Assembly: GCA_965247635.1 (NCBI GenBank)
Contig: CBDFHJ010000005.1
Span: forward strand, 1-64,000
From: CBDFHJ01 sp965247635
GTDB taxonomy: Bacteria > Chloroflexota > Dehalococcoidia > Lucifugimonadales > Australimonadaceae
Direction of reading: 5' to 3'
Length of the DNA stretch: 64,000 nucleotides
Below are positions 27,601 through 37,800 of the stretch, in pieces. The first letter of the stretch is position 1; each line of letters starts with the position of its first letter. The notes under the pieces were generated by a model, which saw nothing but the letters and a program-made list of their open reading frames with translations, ran no database searches and was not told the DNA's origin. The position numbers and the translations under genes are program-made.

Positions 27601-30600
27601 CGGCGAGGCATCCACCGTGACCGCCTTGATACTGCCGGCCAAGCCCACCGGACTCACCGGGATCGAGTACAACTCCCAAGTGGAGTTGGGCTGGGACAAC
27701 CCCGACGATTCCACCATAACCAAGTACCAACTGTTGCGGATTACGCCGAGAAAGCTTACCGCCGGAGGCGCCGGCAGGGATGACGACTTCTTCGGGATGG
27801 CCGTGGCGGCAGACGGTGACACCGCGTTGGTTGGGGCGTTGCAGGCTTATGACGCTGACTTCAACAATCGCCCGGGTGCTGCTTACGTATTCACCTGGAA
27901 TTCGGTATCCGAGGTGTGGACCAAGAACGCCACGCTGAATGCCTCGGACGGGGACAATGGCGACGGGTTCGGGCGGTCCGTAGCATTGGATGGCGACACC
28001 GCCGTGGTCGGGGCCTACCAAAACGACGAGGGCGAACCGGGCGAGGTCCAGGTCACCAATACCGGTTCGGCTTACATATTCACCAAGGATTCCCAGGGGA
28101 TGTGGAAGCAGACGGCCCAGCTGACCGCCTCCGACGCTGCAGACGGAGACCAGTTCGGTTATTCCGTTGCGGTGAATGGCGACACCGTCGTGATTGGGGC
28201 GCACCAGGACGACGACGACGGCGCTGAATCCGGTTCCGCCTACGTCTTCACCAAGCCCTCGGGCGACAACGGATGGGACGACTGGAACAGCCTGAGCGCC
28301 GATGGCAAGGCCATGTTAACGACCAAGCTGACCGCCCCCGGCGCTGCGGCAGGCGGTTACTTCGGTAATTCCGTGGCGATAGACGGTAACACCATCGTCG
28401 TCGGGGCCCGCAAGGCCGATTCGGCCTACGCAATCACCAAGCCATCGTCCGACGCCAACAGCGACGGCTCAATAGACTGGGAAGACTGGGACTCCCTGGA
28501 TGCCGATGGCAAGGCCACTCTGACGGCCACACTCACCGCCTCCGACGCTGCGGCGGGAGATGAGTTCGGTACTTCCGTGGCGATAGACGGTGACACCGTT
28601 GTAGTCGGCGCGAACGAACACGACCAAAGTGACACCGTGAACAATTCCGGTGCGGCATACGTTTTCACCAAGCCTGGCAACGCGTGGGCCACCGGTACTG
28701 AGACAGCGAAGCTTACCGCCTCCGACGGGACGAGAGGCGACGAATTCGGAATTTCCGTGGCGGTGTCCGGCAACACCGTCGTGATTGGGGCGCACCTGGA
28801 CGACGACAACGGGGATAAATCCGGTTCGGCCTACTTCTTCACCAAGCCCATTAACGGCAACTGGGCCACCGGTACTGAGACGGCCAAAATCATCGACCGC
28901 GATGGCGCGGCGGAAGACCACTTCGGGTGGTCGGTAGCGGTGGACGGTAGTACCGCCGTGGTTGGCGCGTACGGGGACGGCAGTAATAAAGGGGCAGCCC
29001 ATATTATGGGCATCCCGTCCTGGACTGACATTTCCAACAGCGCGCCCGGCGAAGCCAACGCGACTTCCTACGCGGTGACAGGCCTGACCAATGACGTCGT
29101 GTACACCTTCCAGCTCCGCGGGGTGAACGCCAGCGGCCACAGCCCGGCCTCTGACAGGCTCGACGCCACGCCCAAGGCGGTACCATACGCCCCGACCAAC
29201 CTGTCGGCCGCGGGAGGGAACGGGCAGGTCGCTCTGTCCTGGGACGACCCCGAAGACGACACAATCACGGGATACAAGTACAGCACAGACGGCGGCACGA
29301 CCTTCGCGGAAATCGGTGGCAGCGGCGCTACCACCACCACCTACACCGTGACCGGCTTGACCAACGGCGTCACGCACACCTTGGCGCTGCGCGCCGTGAA
29401 CGATCTCGGCAACGGCGCGCCCTCCACCGTAAGCGCCTTGATGGCACCGGTCGCCCCCGCGAATCTGTCGGCCGCGCCGGGTGACGGCAAGGTTGCGCTC
29501 TCCTGGGCCGATCCCGGCAACGCCACAATCACGAAGTACCAGTACAGCACCGCCGGGGGGGCGAATTTCTCGGACTTCGACGGCGGCAGCAACTCGGCCA
29601 CCACTGCATACACCGTCACCGGCCTGACCAACTACCAGGAGTATTCGTTCCAAATCCGCGCGGTAAACGCCTCCGGCGAAGGGCCGGCCTCAAACAGCGC
29701 CAGCGCCACTCCCAGGGCTCCGAAGCCAGCCAAGCCGACCGGGTTGGGAGCGGTGGCTAGCGACACCCGAGTGACGCTGAGCTGGGATAACCCCGGCAAC
29801 TCGACGATAACCGGGTACGAGCTAGCGGAGGTGATCCCGGAGGACTGGCTCACCGCCTCCGGCGGCGCGGCCGGTGCCCATTTCGGGATTTCCGTAGCAA
29901 TCGACGGCGACACGGCCGTAGTAGGGGCGGACCGGGCAAATGATAGGAGGGGTTCGGCCTATATATTCACCAGGGATTCCACCGGTGACTGGACCCAGCA
30001 GGTCAAGCTCGACGGCGAAGAGACGGGCGACCAGTTCGGGTGGTCCGTCGCGGTGGACGGGGACACCGTAGTGGTTGGAGCCCACGCATACGACGGCGAA
30101 GACGCTAGCAATACTACCCTGGTAAATTCCGGTGCGGCCTACGTAATCACCAAGCCCGACACCGACGCCAACGGCGACGGCTCGACAGACTGGACAGACT
30201 GGAACTCTCTGGATGACGATGGCAGGGCTGGGCTGACGGCCAAGCTGGCCCCCACTGTCCCCGAGGAGTACGCCTTCTTCGGAGGTTCCGTAGCTCTGGC
30301 CGGCAACACCCTGGCGATTGGGTCTCGCCTCTATGACGCCGGGGGCCGTTTGAGCGCTGGTGCGGCCTATGTGTTCACCAAGGATTCGGGTACCGGTGTG
30401 TGGAGCCAAGCGGCCAAGCTCACCGCCTCCACAAGCTTGCAACTCGCCTATCTCGGGTACTCGTTAGCGGTGGACGGCGACACTGTATTGGCAGGGGCGT
30501 ACGGGGACGACACGGTCTTCGGTGAGTTAGGAAGCGGTTCGGCCTACGTCTTTGACAAGCCTCCCGGAGGCTGGACCGACGGAAATGAGACTGCCAAGCT

Positions 30601-33600
30601 GACCGCCTCCGACCGCCAGCCGAGCGGCTACTTCGGGTTTTCCGTAGCTCTGGACGGCGACACTGCGGTGATCGGAGCAAGTCAGCACAGCGACCCCGGA
30701 ACCGGCGCCGGTTCCGGTGCTGCCTATGTCTTCGCCAGGGAATCGGGTGTGTGGGGCGAGAAAGCCAGGCTCACCCCCTCCGACGCCGCAGCTGGAGATA
30801 ACTTCGGAGTGTCCGTGGCGGTGGAGGATGGCACCGTCGTAGTTGGGTCGTGGCAAGACGACGACAACGGACGCAATTCCGGTTCGGCGTATGTTTTCGA
30901 GAAGCCTGACCTCGGCTGGGCCAGCACCTTTGAGACCCTCAAGCTCACCGCCCCTAACGGCGCGGCCAACGACAGGTTCGGATGGTCAGTGGCAGTGGAC
31001 CTGGATGATCAACGCGGTGATCTCGCACTGGTTGGGGCGTACAGTGACGACATCGCAACTGGCATGGATGCTGGTTCGGTCCATGTGTTGGGCATACCCG
31101 ATTGGATGGACATTGGCCTCAGCGACCATCAGACCACAAATCACACAGTGACCAGCCTGACCAACGGAACAGAGTACGCGTACCAAATCCGGGCGCTGAA
31201 CCGAAGTGGCGCTGGTCCTGCCTCGGACGGAGCCAGCGCCACTCCGTTGGGGAAGCCGGTCGCGCCCGTCCTGAGCGCACAGGCGGGCGACGGCCAGGTG
31301 ACGTTGAGCTGGACTACGGCCACCGCCGACGCCACTATCGCCCCTATCACGAAGTACGAGTACAACACCGACGGCGGCACGACCTTCACGAGTATTCCCG
31401 ACAGCGGGCCGGGCACCGACAATTACACGGTGCTCGGCCTGACCAACCTCACCACGTACACGTTTGCGGTGCGGGCGGTGAACGTGATCGGAGAGGGTCC
31501 TGCGGCCACAAAAGATGCCAAGCCCGCAAGTGCGACACCGGGCGCGCCGGACCTCTCCGCAACCGCGGGCGACACCCAGGTGAAGCTGGAGTGGGCCGAC
31601 CCCAACGACTCTTCGATCGATAAATACCAGTACAGCACCGACGACGGCACTGGCTTCATCGACATCGACGTCGAAGACATCGACTACAGCGTCGCAAACA
31701 CCATCGGTTACACCGTTACCAGTCTGACCGACGGCACCCGCCTGACCAACAACACCGAGTACACGTTCCATATCCGCGCGGTGGACAACCATGCTCTTCA
31801 GCCATACGGCGATGCCTCGGACGTCACTGCCACACCGGCGGGTACGCTACCAGACTCGCCGTTGAATCTCGCGGCGGAGCCGGGCCACGAAGAGGTGCGT
31901 CTGAGTTGGGGCGACCCCGACGACGCTTCGATCGATAAATACCATTACAGCATCGACGGAGTCGCGAACTCAACCAACATCAGTGCCGACGCCACCACAT
32001 ACACCATTACCGGCCTCACCAACGGCACCACGTACACGTTCCAAATCTCGGCGGAGAACGCAACCGGCGTTGGCCCTGCCTCGGCGGCGATCGACGCCAA
32101 GCCTCTGCCGCCTCAACTAGTTCGCCCGGCCTTGGAGCCCCCAGAGGAGGGCAATGGTGAGGTGAAGCTGAAATGGGCTTACACACACGTTGAGACAAAA
32201 GAGACCATACTCAGATACGAGGTATTGCACCTGCTGAAGACCAGCAAGCTGGACGGCGTGGGGGGCGACAAGTTCGGGTATGCGGTGTCGGTGGACGGCG
32301 ACACAGCGGTGATCGGGGCCTATCAGGACAATGGCGAAGGCGCTGATTCCGGCGCGGCCTACGTCTTCACCAGGAATGAGGGTGTGTGGGACGATGGGGT
32401 AAAGCTGACCGCCTCCGGTGGCGCGGCCTACGACAACTTCGGGATTTCCGTGGCGGTGGACGGTGATACTGTCGTGGTTGGGGCGCCTGGAAACGACGGC
32501 GACGGCGCTGATTCCGGCTCGGTCTACGTATTCGTGAAGCCCACAGGGGGCTGGGCTACCAGTACTGAGACCGCCAAGCTCACGGCTTCCGACGGCGCGG
32601 CCCTCGACTACTTCGGGTATTCCGTGGCGGTGGACGGTGACACCGTCCTAGTAGGGGCGTATCAGGACGACGACGAGGAAAACGACTCAGAAGATTCTGG
32701 TTCGGCCTACATATTCACCAAACCCAACAGCAGTGGAGGCTGGGCCGACTGGGACCCCATGGAAGACACTGAGACGGCCAAGTTGACCGCCTCCGACGGC
32801 GCCGATGACGACTGGTTCGGGGTTTCCGTAGCATTGGACGGCAACACCGCTGTGATCGGGGCGTCCGGGGACGATGACAAAGGCATTGACTCGGGTTCGG
32901 CTTACGTATTCGTGAAGCCCTCCGGTGCCTGGGCCGACGGGAATGAGACCGACAAGCTGACCGCCTCCGACGGCGAGGCGCAGGATAACTTCGGGTATTC
33001 CGTAGCGGTGGGCGTTGATACCGTGGAGGTTAGTGGTGCCGATGTGGAAGTTGCCACCGTCGTGGTGGGAGCGTATCAGCACGACCCCATTGACCCCCAT
33101 TCAGACCCCGATTCACCCTTGTACCTTCTGGATGCCGGTGCGGCCTATGTCTTCACCAGAGATTCGGGAGGCGTGTGGGACGGTGGGGGAAAGCTGACTG
33201 CAGACGATGGCGATGCTCTCGACTACTTCGGGTATTCGGTGGCGGTGGACGTTGATACCGTGGTGGTTGGTGCGTACGGGGACGACGACAACGGCTCTGC
33301 TTCAGGTTCGGCTTACGTCTTCACCAGGGATTCCAACGGTGAATGGAGCCAGAAGAAAAAGCTGACCGACGAAGACGGCGAGGCGGGCGATTGGTTCGGG
33401 TATTCCGTAGCGGTGGACACTGCCGCTCACACCGCCTTGGTGGGGGCCGGCTCGGCCCACGTGCTGGACATCCATGACTGGGAGTCCGTCCCCGGAATCG
33501 GAGGCCAACTTCCCACCGAGCACACGGTGGAAAACCTATTTAATGGCCGAGTATATGACTTCCAGGTCCGCGCGGTGAACCTCCGCAGCCCAGGGCCCCA

Positions 33601-34822
33601 GGCAGAAGGGGAAGCCATCCCTCAAGCCAATGACCCGCCTGTGGCGATGGGTGACTCCACCACGACTGCCGAGGACACGGCCATCGTCATTAGGGTGTTG
33701 GACAACGACTCGGACGTGGACGGTGACAGCCTCAGCGTCATCGAGGTGAGCACACCAAGCAACGGGAGCGTCGCGATCACAGGCGCCGGGACCACCGTCA
33801 CCTATACTCCTAATGCTAACTTCCACGGTTCCGACTTGTTCACCTACGTGGCGTCGGACGGGAACGGGGGTACGGACACCGGTACGGTCAACGTCACCGT
33901 CACTGCGGTGGACGACGAACCTGCCAACCGCTCGCCTAGGTTCAACGAGGGCCTCAACACCACCCGCACCGTCCCGGAGGACGCAGAAGTGGGCATGGCT
34001 GTGGGGGACCCAGTGAACGCCAGGGACTCGGATAATGACCGGCTGGAGTACTGGCTGTGGGGGATGGATCGAGCCTCCTTCGACGTGGACCCTAGCACAG
34101 GGCAGCTCACCACCAAGACAGCGTTGGACTACGAGGTCAAGAACGAATACTCGGTGCGGGTGAGCGCCCGGGACCGCCGAGGGGGTGTCGATGGGATCAT
34201 AGTTACCATCAGCGTTGAGAACGTTGATGAGCCACCGGCACGTCCAGCACCACCCGACCTCAAGGCCACCAGCCACTCTACCCTGGCAGTAAACTGGACG
34301 GCGCCCGATAACCAGGGACCGGAGATCACGGATTACGACTTGCAATACCGTGAAGCTGACGGGGAGTTCAAAGACGTCGGGTACGGCGGCACCGGCATAT
34401 CCATGACCCTGAGCGATCTTAAGCCTGAGACCGGCTACGAGGTGCAGGTGCGGGCTGTCAACGCCGAGGGAGTCAGCCCTTGGTCGGAATCAGGCAGTGG
34501 CGAGACTGAAGAAGCGCCGCCCCCACCTACTCCTACGCCTACACCCACGGCGGAGCCTACGCCTGCACCCACGGCGGAGTCCACGCCTGCACCCACGGCG
34601 GAGCCTACGCCTGCACCCACGACGGAGCCTACGCCTAAACCCACGGCGGAGCCTACGCCTAAACCCACGGCGGAGCCTACGCCTACACCCACGGCGGAGC
34701 CAGCGCCGTCCGAGGCGGACGGCGGGGATGAAGGATTCCCCTGGTGGACTATCGTCGTGGTAGTGATTGGGGTAGTCGCTGGAGTGGTTCTCATAATTGT
34801 GGTGCGACGTAGCCGGAGATAG
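24665..34822 (+). CDS. giant cell-surface protein: 13 FN3 domains, four with inserted seven-bladed FG-GAP propellers
   Basis: 3385 residues. The ATG at 24665 overlaps the upstream stop and gives a signal peptide (PRLIIIGVLLAAALLLG..SDAAE). A choice-of-anchor-type beta domain (about 37-200, HAQGFTTGKN) comes first. FN3 domains follow (TVTGLTNGTQYTLAVRAVN pattern). In the 3rd, 5th, 8th and 12th the chain leaves after strand C (ITKYELLQL). It runs through exactly seven FG-GAP-like blades (KLTASDGA..D.FG.SVAVDGDTVVVGA) and returns at a Trp strand (GWAKIPD) to finish the FN3 fold. Propellers lie at about 424-850, 1026-1450, 1722-2147 and 2521-2934. Then come an Ig-like 'cadherin' domain, a cadherin-like domain (VENVDEPP), a last FN3, a Pro/Thr stalk and a C-terminal membrane helix with basic tail. 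It is likely an adhesin or host/matrix-interaction protein. Confidence 0.9.
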   Translation: MRAIHIRTFPRLIIIGVLLAAALLLGSPAPSDAAEIVLVSNTSQSGFGGTPVGAYDHAQGFTTGKNTLGYVLTSIELQVHTAPANGTLTVSVREADGQDPSDTVLYTLTNPINLGTGLRKFTAPANSSLSAETTYFVHMTFAVGLNPTQPQWNLTDRTQEDSGAYAGWSIANERHSRVTGSTGNWGTPNNARIKIKVKGENRAPAAPVNLSATVGNGQVTLSWDDPGNDTITKYQYSTNGGTNFTDIGSSDNETTAYTVTGLTNGTQYTLAVRAVNDGGDGTASTVTATPETVPDAPTSLTATGADTSVTLAWTASVSDGGSAITMHQYRQKAGTDNYGNWTDIPESAHGGNNAIGHTVTGLDRGKTYTFLVRAVNSVGNSIASGEASAPTAPAAPANLSAAPGDGQAALTWDDPANTTITKYELLQLAEESGLIASDGALNDRFGVSVAVDNDTAVVGAFQPTYTDPDTSLDVSRPGAAYVYTKDSNGAWSQQAKLTASDGAGGDEFGISVAVGGDTVVVGARGNVSKTGAIYVFTKPSDGDWTSTITETKLTATGGAADDLFGASVALYGASTIVVGAPGDQNSVAGTNVSTGSAYVFARDSNGEWSQNAKLTASNAGADDLFGNSVAVDDDTIAVGAYGKDDNSLTDSGLVYVFVKSGGAAWATTTETVQLRASDRAANDNFGRSVAVDGNTIVVGASGDRNTVDGAEASTGSAYVFTKPNTGWTNSAGTETAKLTASDGADSDQFGRSVAVDGDTILVGAHQNDDDGTDSGSIYVFIKPTNGWTDTTGTVKLTASNAATGDRFGIALALDGDTALVAAPRNDANDDDDDTGNDVSDAGSAYVIGTSGWAKIPDTAAAIRSQTVTGLTNDITYMFAVRAVNPSGDGPASTATGVPVPVPAAPVNLSATPGDGEVALSWDDPGNATITKYQYSTDGGANFSDFDGGSSASTTAYTVTGLTNSTEYTLALRAVNPTGNGEASTVTALILPAKPTGLTGIEYNSQVELGWDNPDDSTITKYQLLRITPRKLTAGGAGRDDDFFGMAVAADGDTALVGALQAYDADFNNRPGAAYVFTWNSVSEVWTKNATLNASDGDNGDGFGRSVALDGDTAVVGAYQNDEGEPGEVQVTNTGSAYIFTKDSQGMWKQTAQLTASDAADGDQFGYSVAVNGDTVVIGAHQDDDDGAESGSAYVFTKPSGDNGWDDWNSLSADGKAMLTTKLTAPGAAAGGYFGNSVAIDGNTIVVGARKADSAYAITKPSSDANSDGSIDWEDWDSLDADGKATLTATLTASDAAAGDEFGTSVAIDGDTVVVGANEHDQSDTVNNSGAAYVFTKPGNAWATGTETAKLTASDGTRGDEFGISVAVSGNTVVIGAHLDDDNGDKSGSAYFFTKPINGNWATGTETAKIIDRDGAAEDHFGWSVAVDGSTAVVGAYGDGSNKGAAHIMGIPSWTDISNSAPGEANATSYAVTGLTNDVVYTFQLRGVNASGHSPASDRLDATPKAVPYAPTNLSAAGGNGQVALSWDDPEDDTITGYKYSTDGGTTFAEIGGSGATTTTYTVTGLTNGVTHTLALRAVNDLGNGAPSTVSALMAPVAPANLSAAPGDGKVALSWADPGNATITKYQYSTAGGANFSDFDGGSNSATTAYTVTGLTNYQEYSFQIRAVNASGEGPASNSASATPRAPKPAKPTGLGAVASDTRVTLSWDNPGNSTITGYELAEVIPEDWLTASGGAAGAHFGISVAIDGDTAVVGADRANDRRGSAYIFTRDSTGDWTQQVKLDGEETGDQFGWSVAVDGDTVVVGAHAYDGEDASNTTLVNSGAAYVITKPDTDANGDGSTDWTDWNSLDDDGRAGLTAKLAPTVPEEYAFFGGSVALAGNTLAIGSRLYDAGGRLSAGAAYVFTKDSGTGVWSQAAKLTASTSLQLAYLGYSLAVDGDTVLAGAYGDDTVFGELGSGSAYVFDKPPGGWTDGNETAKLTASDRQPSGYFGFSVALDGDTAVIGASQHSDPGTGAGSGAAYVFARESGVWGEKARLTPSDAAAGDNFGVSVAVEDGTVVVGSWQDDDNGRNSGSAYVFEKPDLGWASTFETLKLTAPNGAANDRFGWSVAVDLDDQRGDLALVGAYSDDIATGMDAGSVHVLGIPDWMDIGLSDHQTTNHTVTSLTNGTEYAYQIRALNRSGAGPASDGASATPLGKPVAPVLSAQAGDGQVTLSWTTATADATIAPITKYEYNTDGGTTFTSIPDSGPGTDNYTVLGLTNLTTYTFAVRAVNVIGEGPAATKDAKPASATPGAPDLSATAGDTQVKLEWADPNDSSIDKYQYSTDDGTGFIDIDVEDIDYSVANTIGYTVTSLTDGTRLTNNTEYTFHIRAVDNHALQPYGDASDVTATPAGTLPDSPLNLAAEPGHEEVRLSWGDPDDASIDKYHYSIDGVANSTNISADATTYTITGLTNGTTYTFQISAENATGVGPASAAIDAKPLPPQLVRPALEPPEEGNGEVKLKWAYTHVETKETILRYEVLHLLKTSKLDGVGGDKFGYAVSVDGDTAVIGAYQDNGEGADSGAAYVFTRNEGVWDDGVKLTASGGAAYDNFGISVAVDGDTVVVGAPGNDGDGADSGSVYVFVKPTGGWATSTETAKLTASDGAALDYFGYSVAVDGDTVLVGAYQDDDEENDSEDSGSAYIFTKPNSSGGWADWDPMEDTETAKLTASDGADDDWFGVSVALDGNTAVIGASGDDDKGIDSGSAYVFVKPSGAWADGNETDKLTASDGEAQDNFGYSVAVGVDTVEVSGADVEVATVVVGAYQHDPIDPHSDPDSPLYLLDAGAAYVFTRDSGGVWDGGGKLTADDGDALDYFGYSVAVDVDTVVVGAYGDDDNGSASGSAYVFTRDSNGEWSQKKKLTDEDGEAGDWFGYSVAVDTAAHTALVGAGSAHVLDIHDWESVPGIGGQLPTEHTVENLFNGRVYDFQVRAVNLRSPGPQAEGEAIPQANDPPVAMGDSTTTAEDTAIVIRVLDNDSDVDGDSLSVIEVSTPSNGSVAITGAGTTVTYTPNANFHGSDLFTYVASDGNGGTDTGTVNVTVTAVDDEPANRSPRFNEGLNTTRTVPEDAEVGMAVGDPVNARDSDNDRLEYWLWGMDRASFDVDPSTGQLTTKTALDYEVKNEYSVRVSARDRRGGVDGIIVTISVENVDEPPARPAPPDLKATSHSTLAVNWTAPDNQGPEITDYDLQYREADGEFKDVGYGGTGISMTLSDLKPETGYEVQVRAVNAEGVSPWSESGSGETEEAPPPPTPTPTPTAEPTPAPTAESTPAPTAEPTPAPTTEPTPKPTAEPTPKPTAEPTPTPTAEPAPSEADGGDEGFPWWTIVVVVIGVVAGVVLIIVVRRSRR
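34530..34700 (+). repeat. 24-bp tandem repeats encoding a Pro/Thr stalk
   Basis: About seven units of the form cctacgcctgcacccacggc plus GGAG encode PTPAPTAE-type repeats just before the membrane anchor of the giant protein. The first unit positions vary between Ala, Lys and Thr codons. Confidence 0.85.
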
Positions 34823-34851
34823 GAGAGGAAGCTACTGTCGCATCCGTCGGA

Positions 34852-37800
34852 GTGAAACTACGGAACAGGAAGACCTTGGTGACAAGTTGTAACACACCTA
34901 CCCTCCCCGAGTTTGGCCTCGGCAAACCCAACCCCAGCCGGGGACGGGTCTTGCTCATCGCTGTTTTCTTCCTGACATTGGCGCTTGCCATTGCATCACC
35001 TAGTACGGCACAGGCGCAGTCGCGGTGCGACGACAGCGTTGCCGTACCCGACCCTTCCACCAATTCCAGCCTAATCGCCGATTGCGAAGCGTTGCTTGAC
35101 GCCAAAGCAACTCTTGACCCCGGCAATGTGTTGGACTGGAACGTCAACACGCCTATCACTGACTGGGAAGGCATCTCCGTCTCGCATGGCCGGGTCACTG
35201 GACTCACCGCCAATGGGAAAGGGCTTGCAGGTTCGATCCCGTCGGAGCTGGGCAACCTCACGGACCTGACAATTCTCAACCTCTCCGGCAATAAACTCGG
35301 CGGCGCCATACCTGCAGAGTTTGGCAACCTCACCAACCTGACGATCTTCTACCTTCACAACAACAAACTCACCGGCCCCGTCCCCCCAGAGTTGGGCAAC
35401 CTGACCGCGTTGACCCGCCTCTATCTTCAGAGCAACAAGCTCAGCGGCCCCATCCCCGCCGAGTTGGGCAACCTCACCGACCTGGCGCAGCTCTACCTCT
35501 CCGGCAACGAGCTGAGCGGCCCAACCCCAACTGAGTTGGGCAACCTGACCGCGTTGACCCGCCTCTATCTTCATAGCAACAAGCTCAGCGGCCCCATCCC
35601 TGCAGAGCTGGGCGACCTCACCAACCTGACCCACCTCTATCTTCAGAGCAACAAGCTCAGCGGCCCCATCCCTGCAGAGCTGGGCGACCTCACCAACCTG
35701 ACCCACCTCTATCTTCAGAGCAACAAGCTCAGCGGCCCCATCCCAGCTGAGTTGGGCAACCTGACCGCATTGACGCTTCTCTATCTCAACGGCAACGAGC
35801 TCACCGGCCCCGTCCCCCCAGAGCTGGGCAACCTCACCGACCTGGCGCAGCTCTACCTCTCCGGCAACGAGCTGAGCGGCCCAACCCCAACTGAGCTGGG
35901 CGACCTCACCAACCTGACGATCCTCTACCTTCACAACAACAAGCTCACCGGTCTCATCCCGCCAGAGCTGGGCGATCTGACCGCGTTGACCCGCCTCTAT
36001 TTCTATGGCAACGAGCTCACCGGCCCCGTCCCCCCAGAGCTGGGCAACCTCACCGACCTGGCGCAGCTCTACCTCTCCGGCAACGATCTCAGCGGCCCCA
36101 TCCCATCTGAGTTGGGCAACCTGACCGCATTGACACTTCTCTATCTCAACGGCAACAAGCTCACCGGTCCCATCCCCCCAGAGCTGGGCGACCTCACCGA
36201 CCTGACGATCCTCTATCTTTCCAACAACAAGCTCACCGGCCCCGTCCCCGCTGAGTTGGGCAACCTGACCGCGTTGACCCGCCTCTATCTTCAGAGCAAC
36301 AAGCTCAGCGGCCCCATCCCTGCAGAGCTGGGCGACCTCACCAACCTGACCCACCTCTATCTTCAGAGCAACGAGTTGAGCGGCCCAATCCCAACTGAGT
36401 TGGGCAACCTCACCGACCTGACGATCTTCTACCTTCACGACAACCAACTCACCGGTCTCATCCCCCCAGAGCTGGGCGACCTCACCGACCTGACGATCCT
36501 CTACCTCTCCGGCAACGATCTCAGCGGCCCCATCCCATCTGAGTTGGGCAACCTCACCGACCTGGCAATCCTCTACCTTCACGACAACCAACTCACCGGC
36601 CCCGTCCCCCCAGAGCTGGGCACCCTCACCGACCTGGCAATCCTCTACCTTCACGACAACCAACTCACCGGTCTCATCCCCCCAGAGCTGGGCAACCTCA
36701 CCGACCTGGCGCAGCTCTACCTCTCCGGCAACGAGCTGAGCGGCCCAATCCCAACTGAGCTGGGCAACCTCACCGACCTGGCAATCCTCTACCTTCACGA
36801 CAACCAACTCACCGGTCTCATCCCCCCGGAGCTGGGCAACCTCACCGACCTGGCAATCCTCTACTTTCACGACAACCAACTCACCGGTCTCATCCCCCCA
36901 GAGCTGGGCAACCTCACCGACCTGGCGCAGCTCTACCTCTCCGGCAACGAGCTGAGCGGTCCAATCCCAACTGAGCTGGGCAACCTCATCAAACTGGCGG
37001 TTCTCAATCTAGGCGGCAATAAACTCAGCGGCTCTATCCCCTCAGAGCTGGGTGACTTGAACGTCCTGACGGAGGTCTACCTCAACGGCAACGAACTCAC
37101 CGGTCCCATCCCACCAGAGTTGAGCAACCTCATCAAACTGTCGGTTCTCAATCTAGGCGGCAACAAACTCAGCGGCTCCATCCCCTCAGAGCTGGGTGAC
37201 TTGAACGTCCTGACGGAGGTCTACCTCAACGGCAACGAACTCACCGGCTCCATCCCACCAGAGTTGAGCAACCTCATCAAACTGTCGGTTCTCAATCTCC
37301 ATTGCAACACGTTGACGGGCGCTGTCCCACCTGAATTGGGTAACGCTGCCTTCCTCACTACACTGACCATCGGTGGAAACCACTTCACCGAACCCCTGCC
37401 GGCTCTTGGCGGAGTCACGGTTACCTCGACCGATGAAATGTGCGGCAGCGCATTCAACGCCAGTCCCACCTTCAGTGAAAGTGGCCCTGCTACCCGGATC
37501 GTTGTCGAGAACTGGAACACCAACCACGACATCGGAAACCCCGTCGAAGCGACCGATGCCGACAACGACTCACTCATCTATTCTCTCTTGGGGAATGACG
37601 CGGCATCCTTCGGAATCGACTCGTCGACCGGGCAGCTGAAGAAAAAGGCTGCACTGGACAGGGCGACGAAGGACTCCTATTCGGTGACCGTGAGGGCCGA
37701 TGACTCCTACGGTGGTTCCGCCATCATTTCGGTCACCATCAGCGTTATCGCCTTACCCTCCGAGCCCATCATCGGCACGATCACAATAGGGAATGAAGAA

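Noticed and set aside
30986..31792. long minus-strand frames throughout 25-34 kb
   Set aside because: They shadow the giant protein, whose propeller and FN3 repeats make both strands open; none has a recognisable domain.
35071..36879. 602-residue open frame antisense to the LRR gene
   Set aside because: It is a by-product of the repeated codons on the plus strand: repetitive, without signal, ribosome binding site or family resemblance.
35221..37390. 72-bp regularly spaced repeats as a CRISPR array
   Set aside because: The repeats are continuous coding units without spacers and encode LRRs; no cas genes are near.
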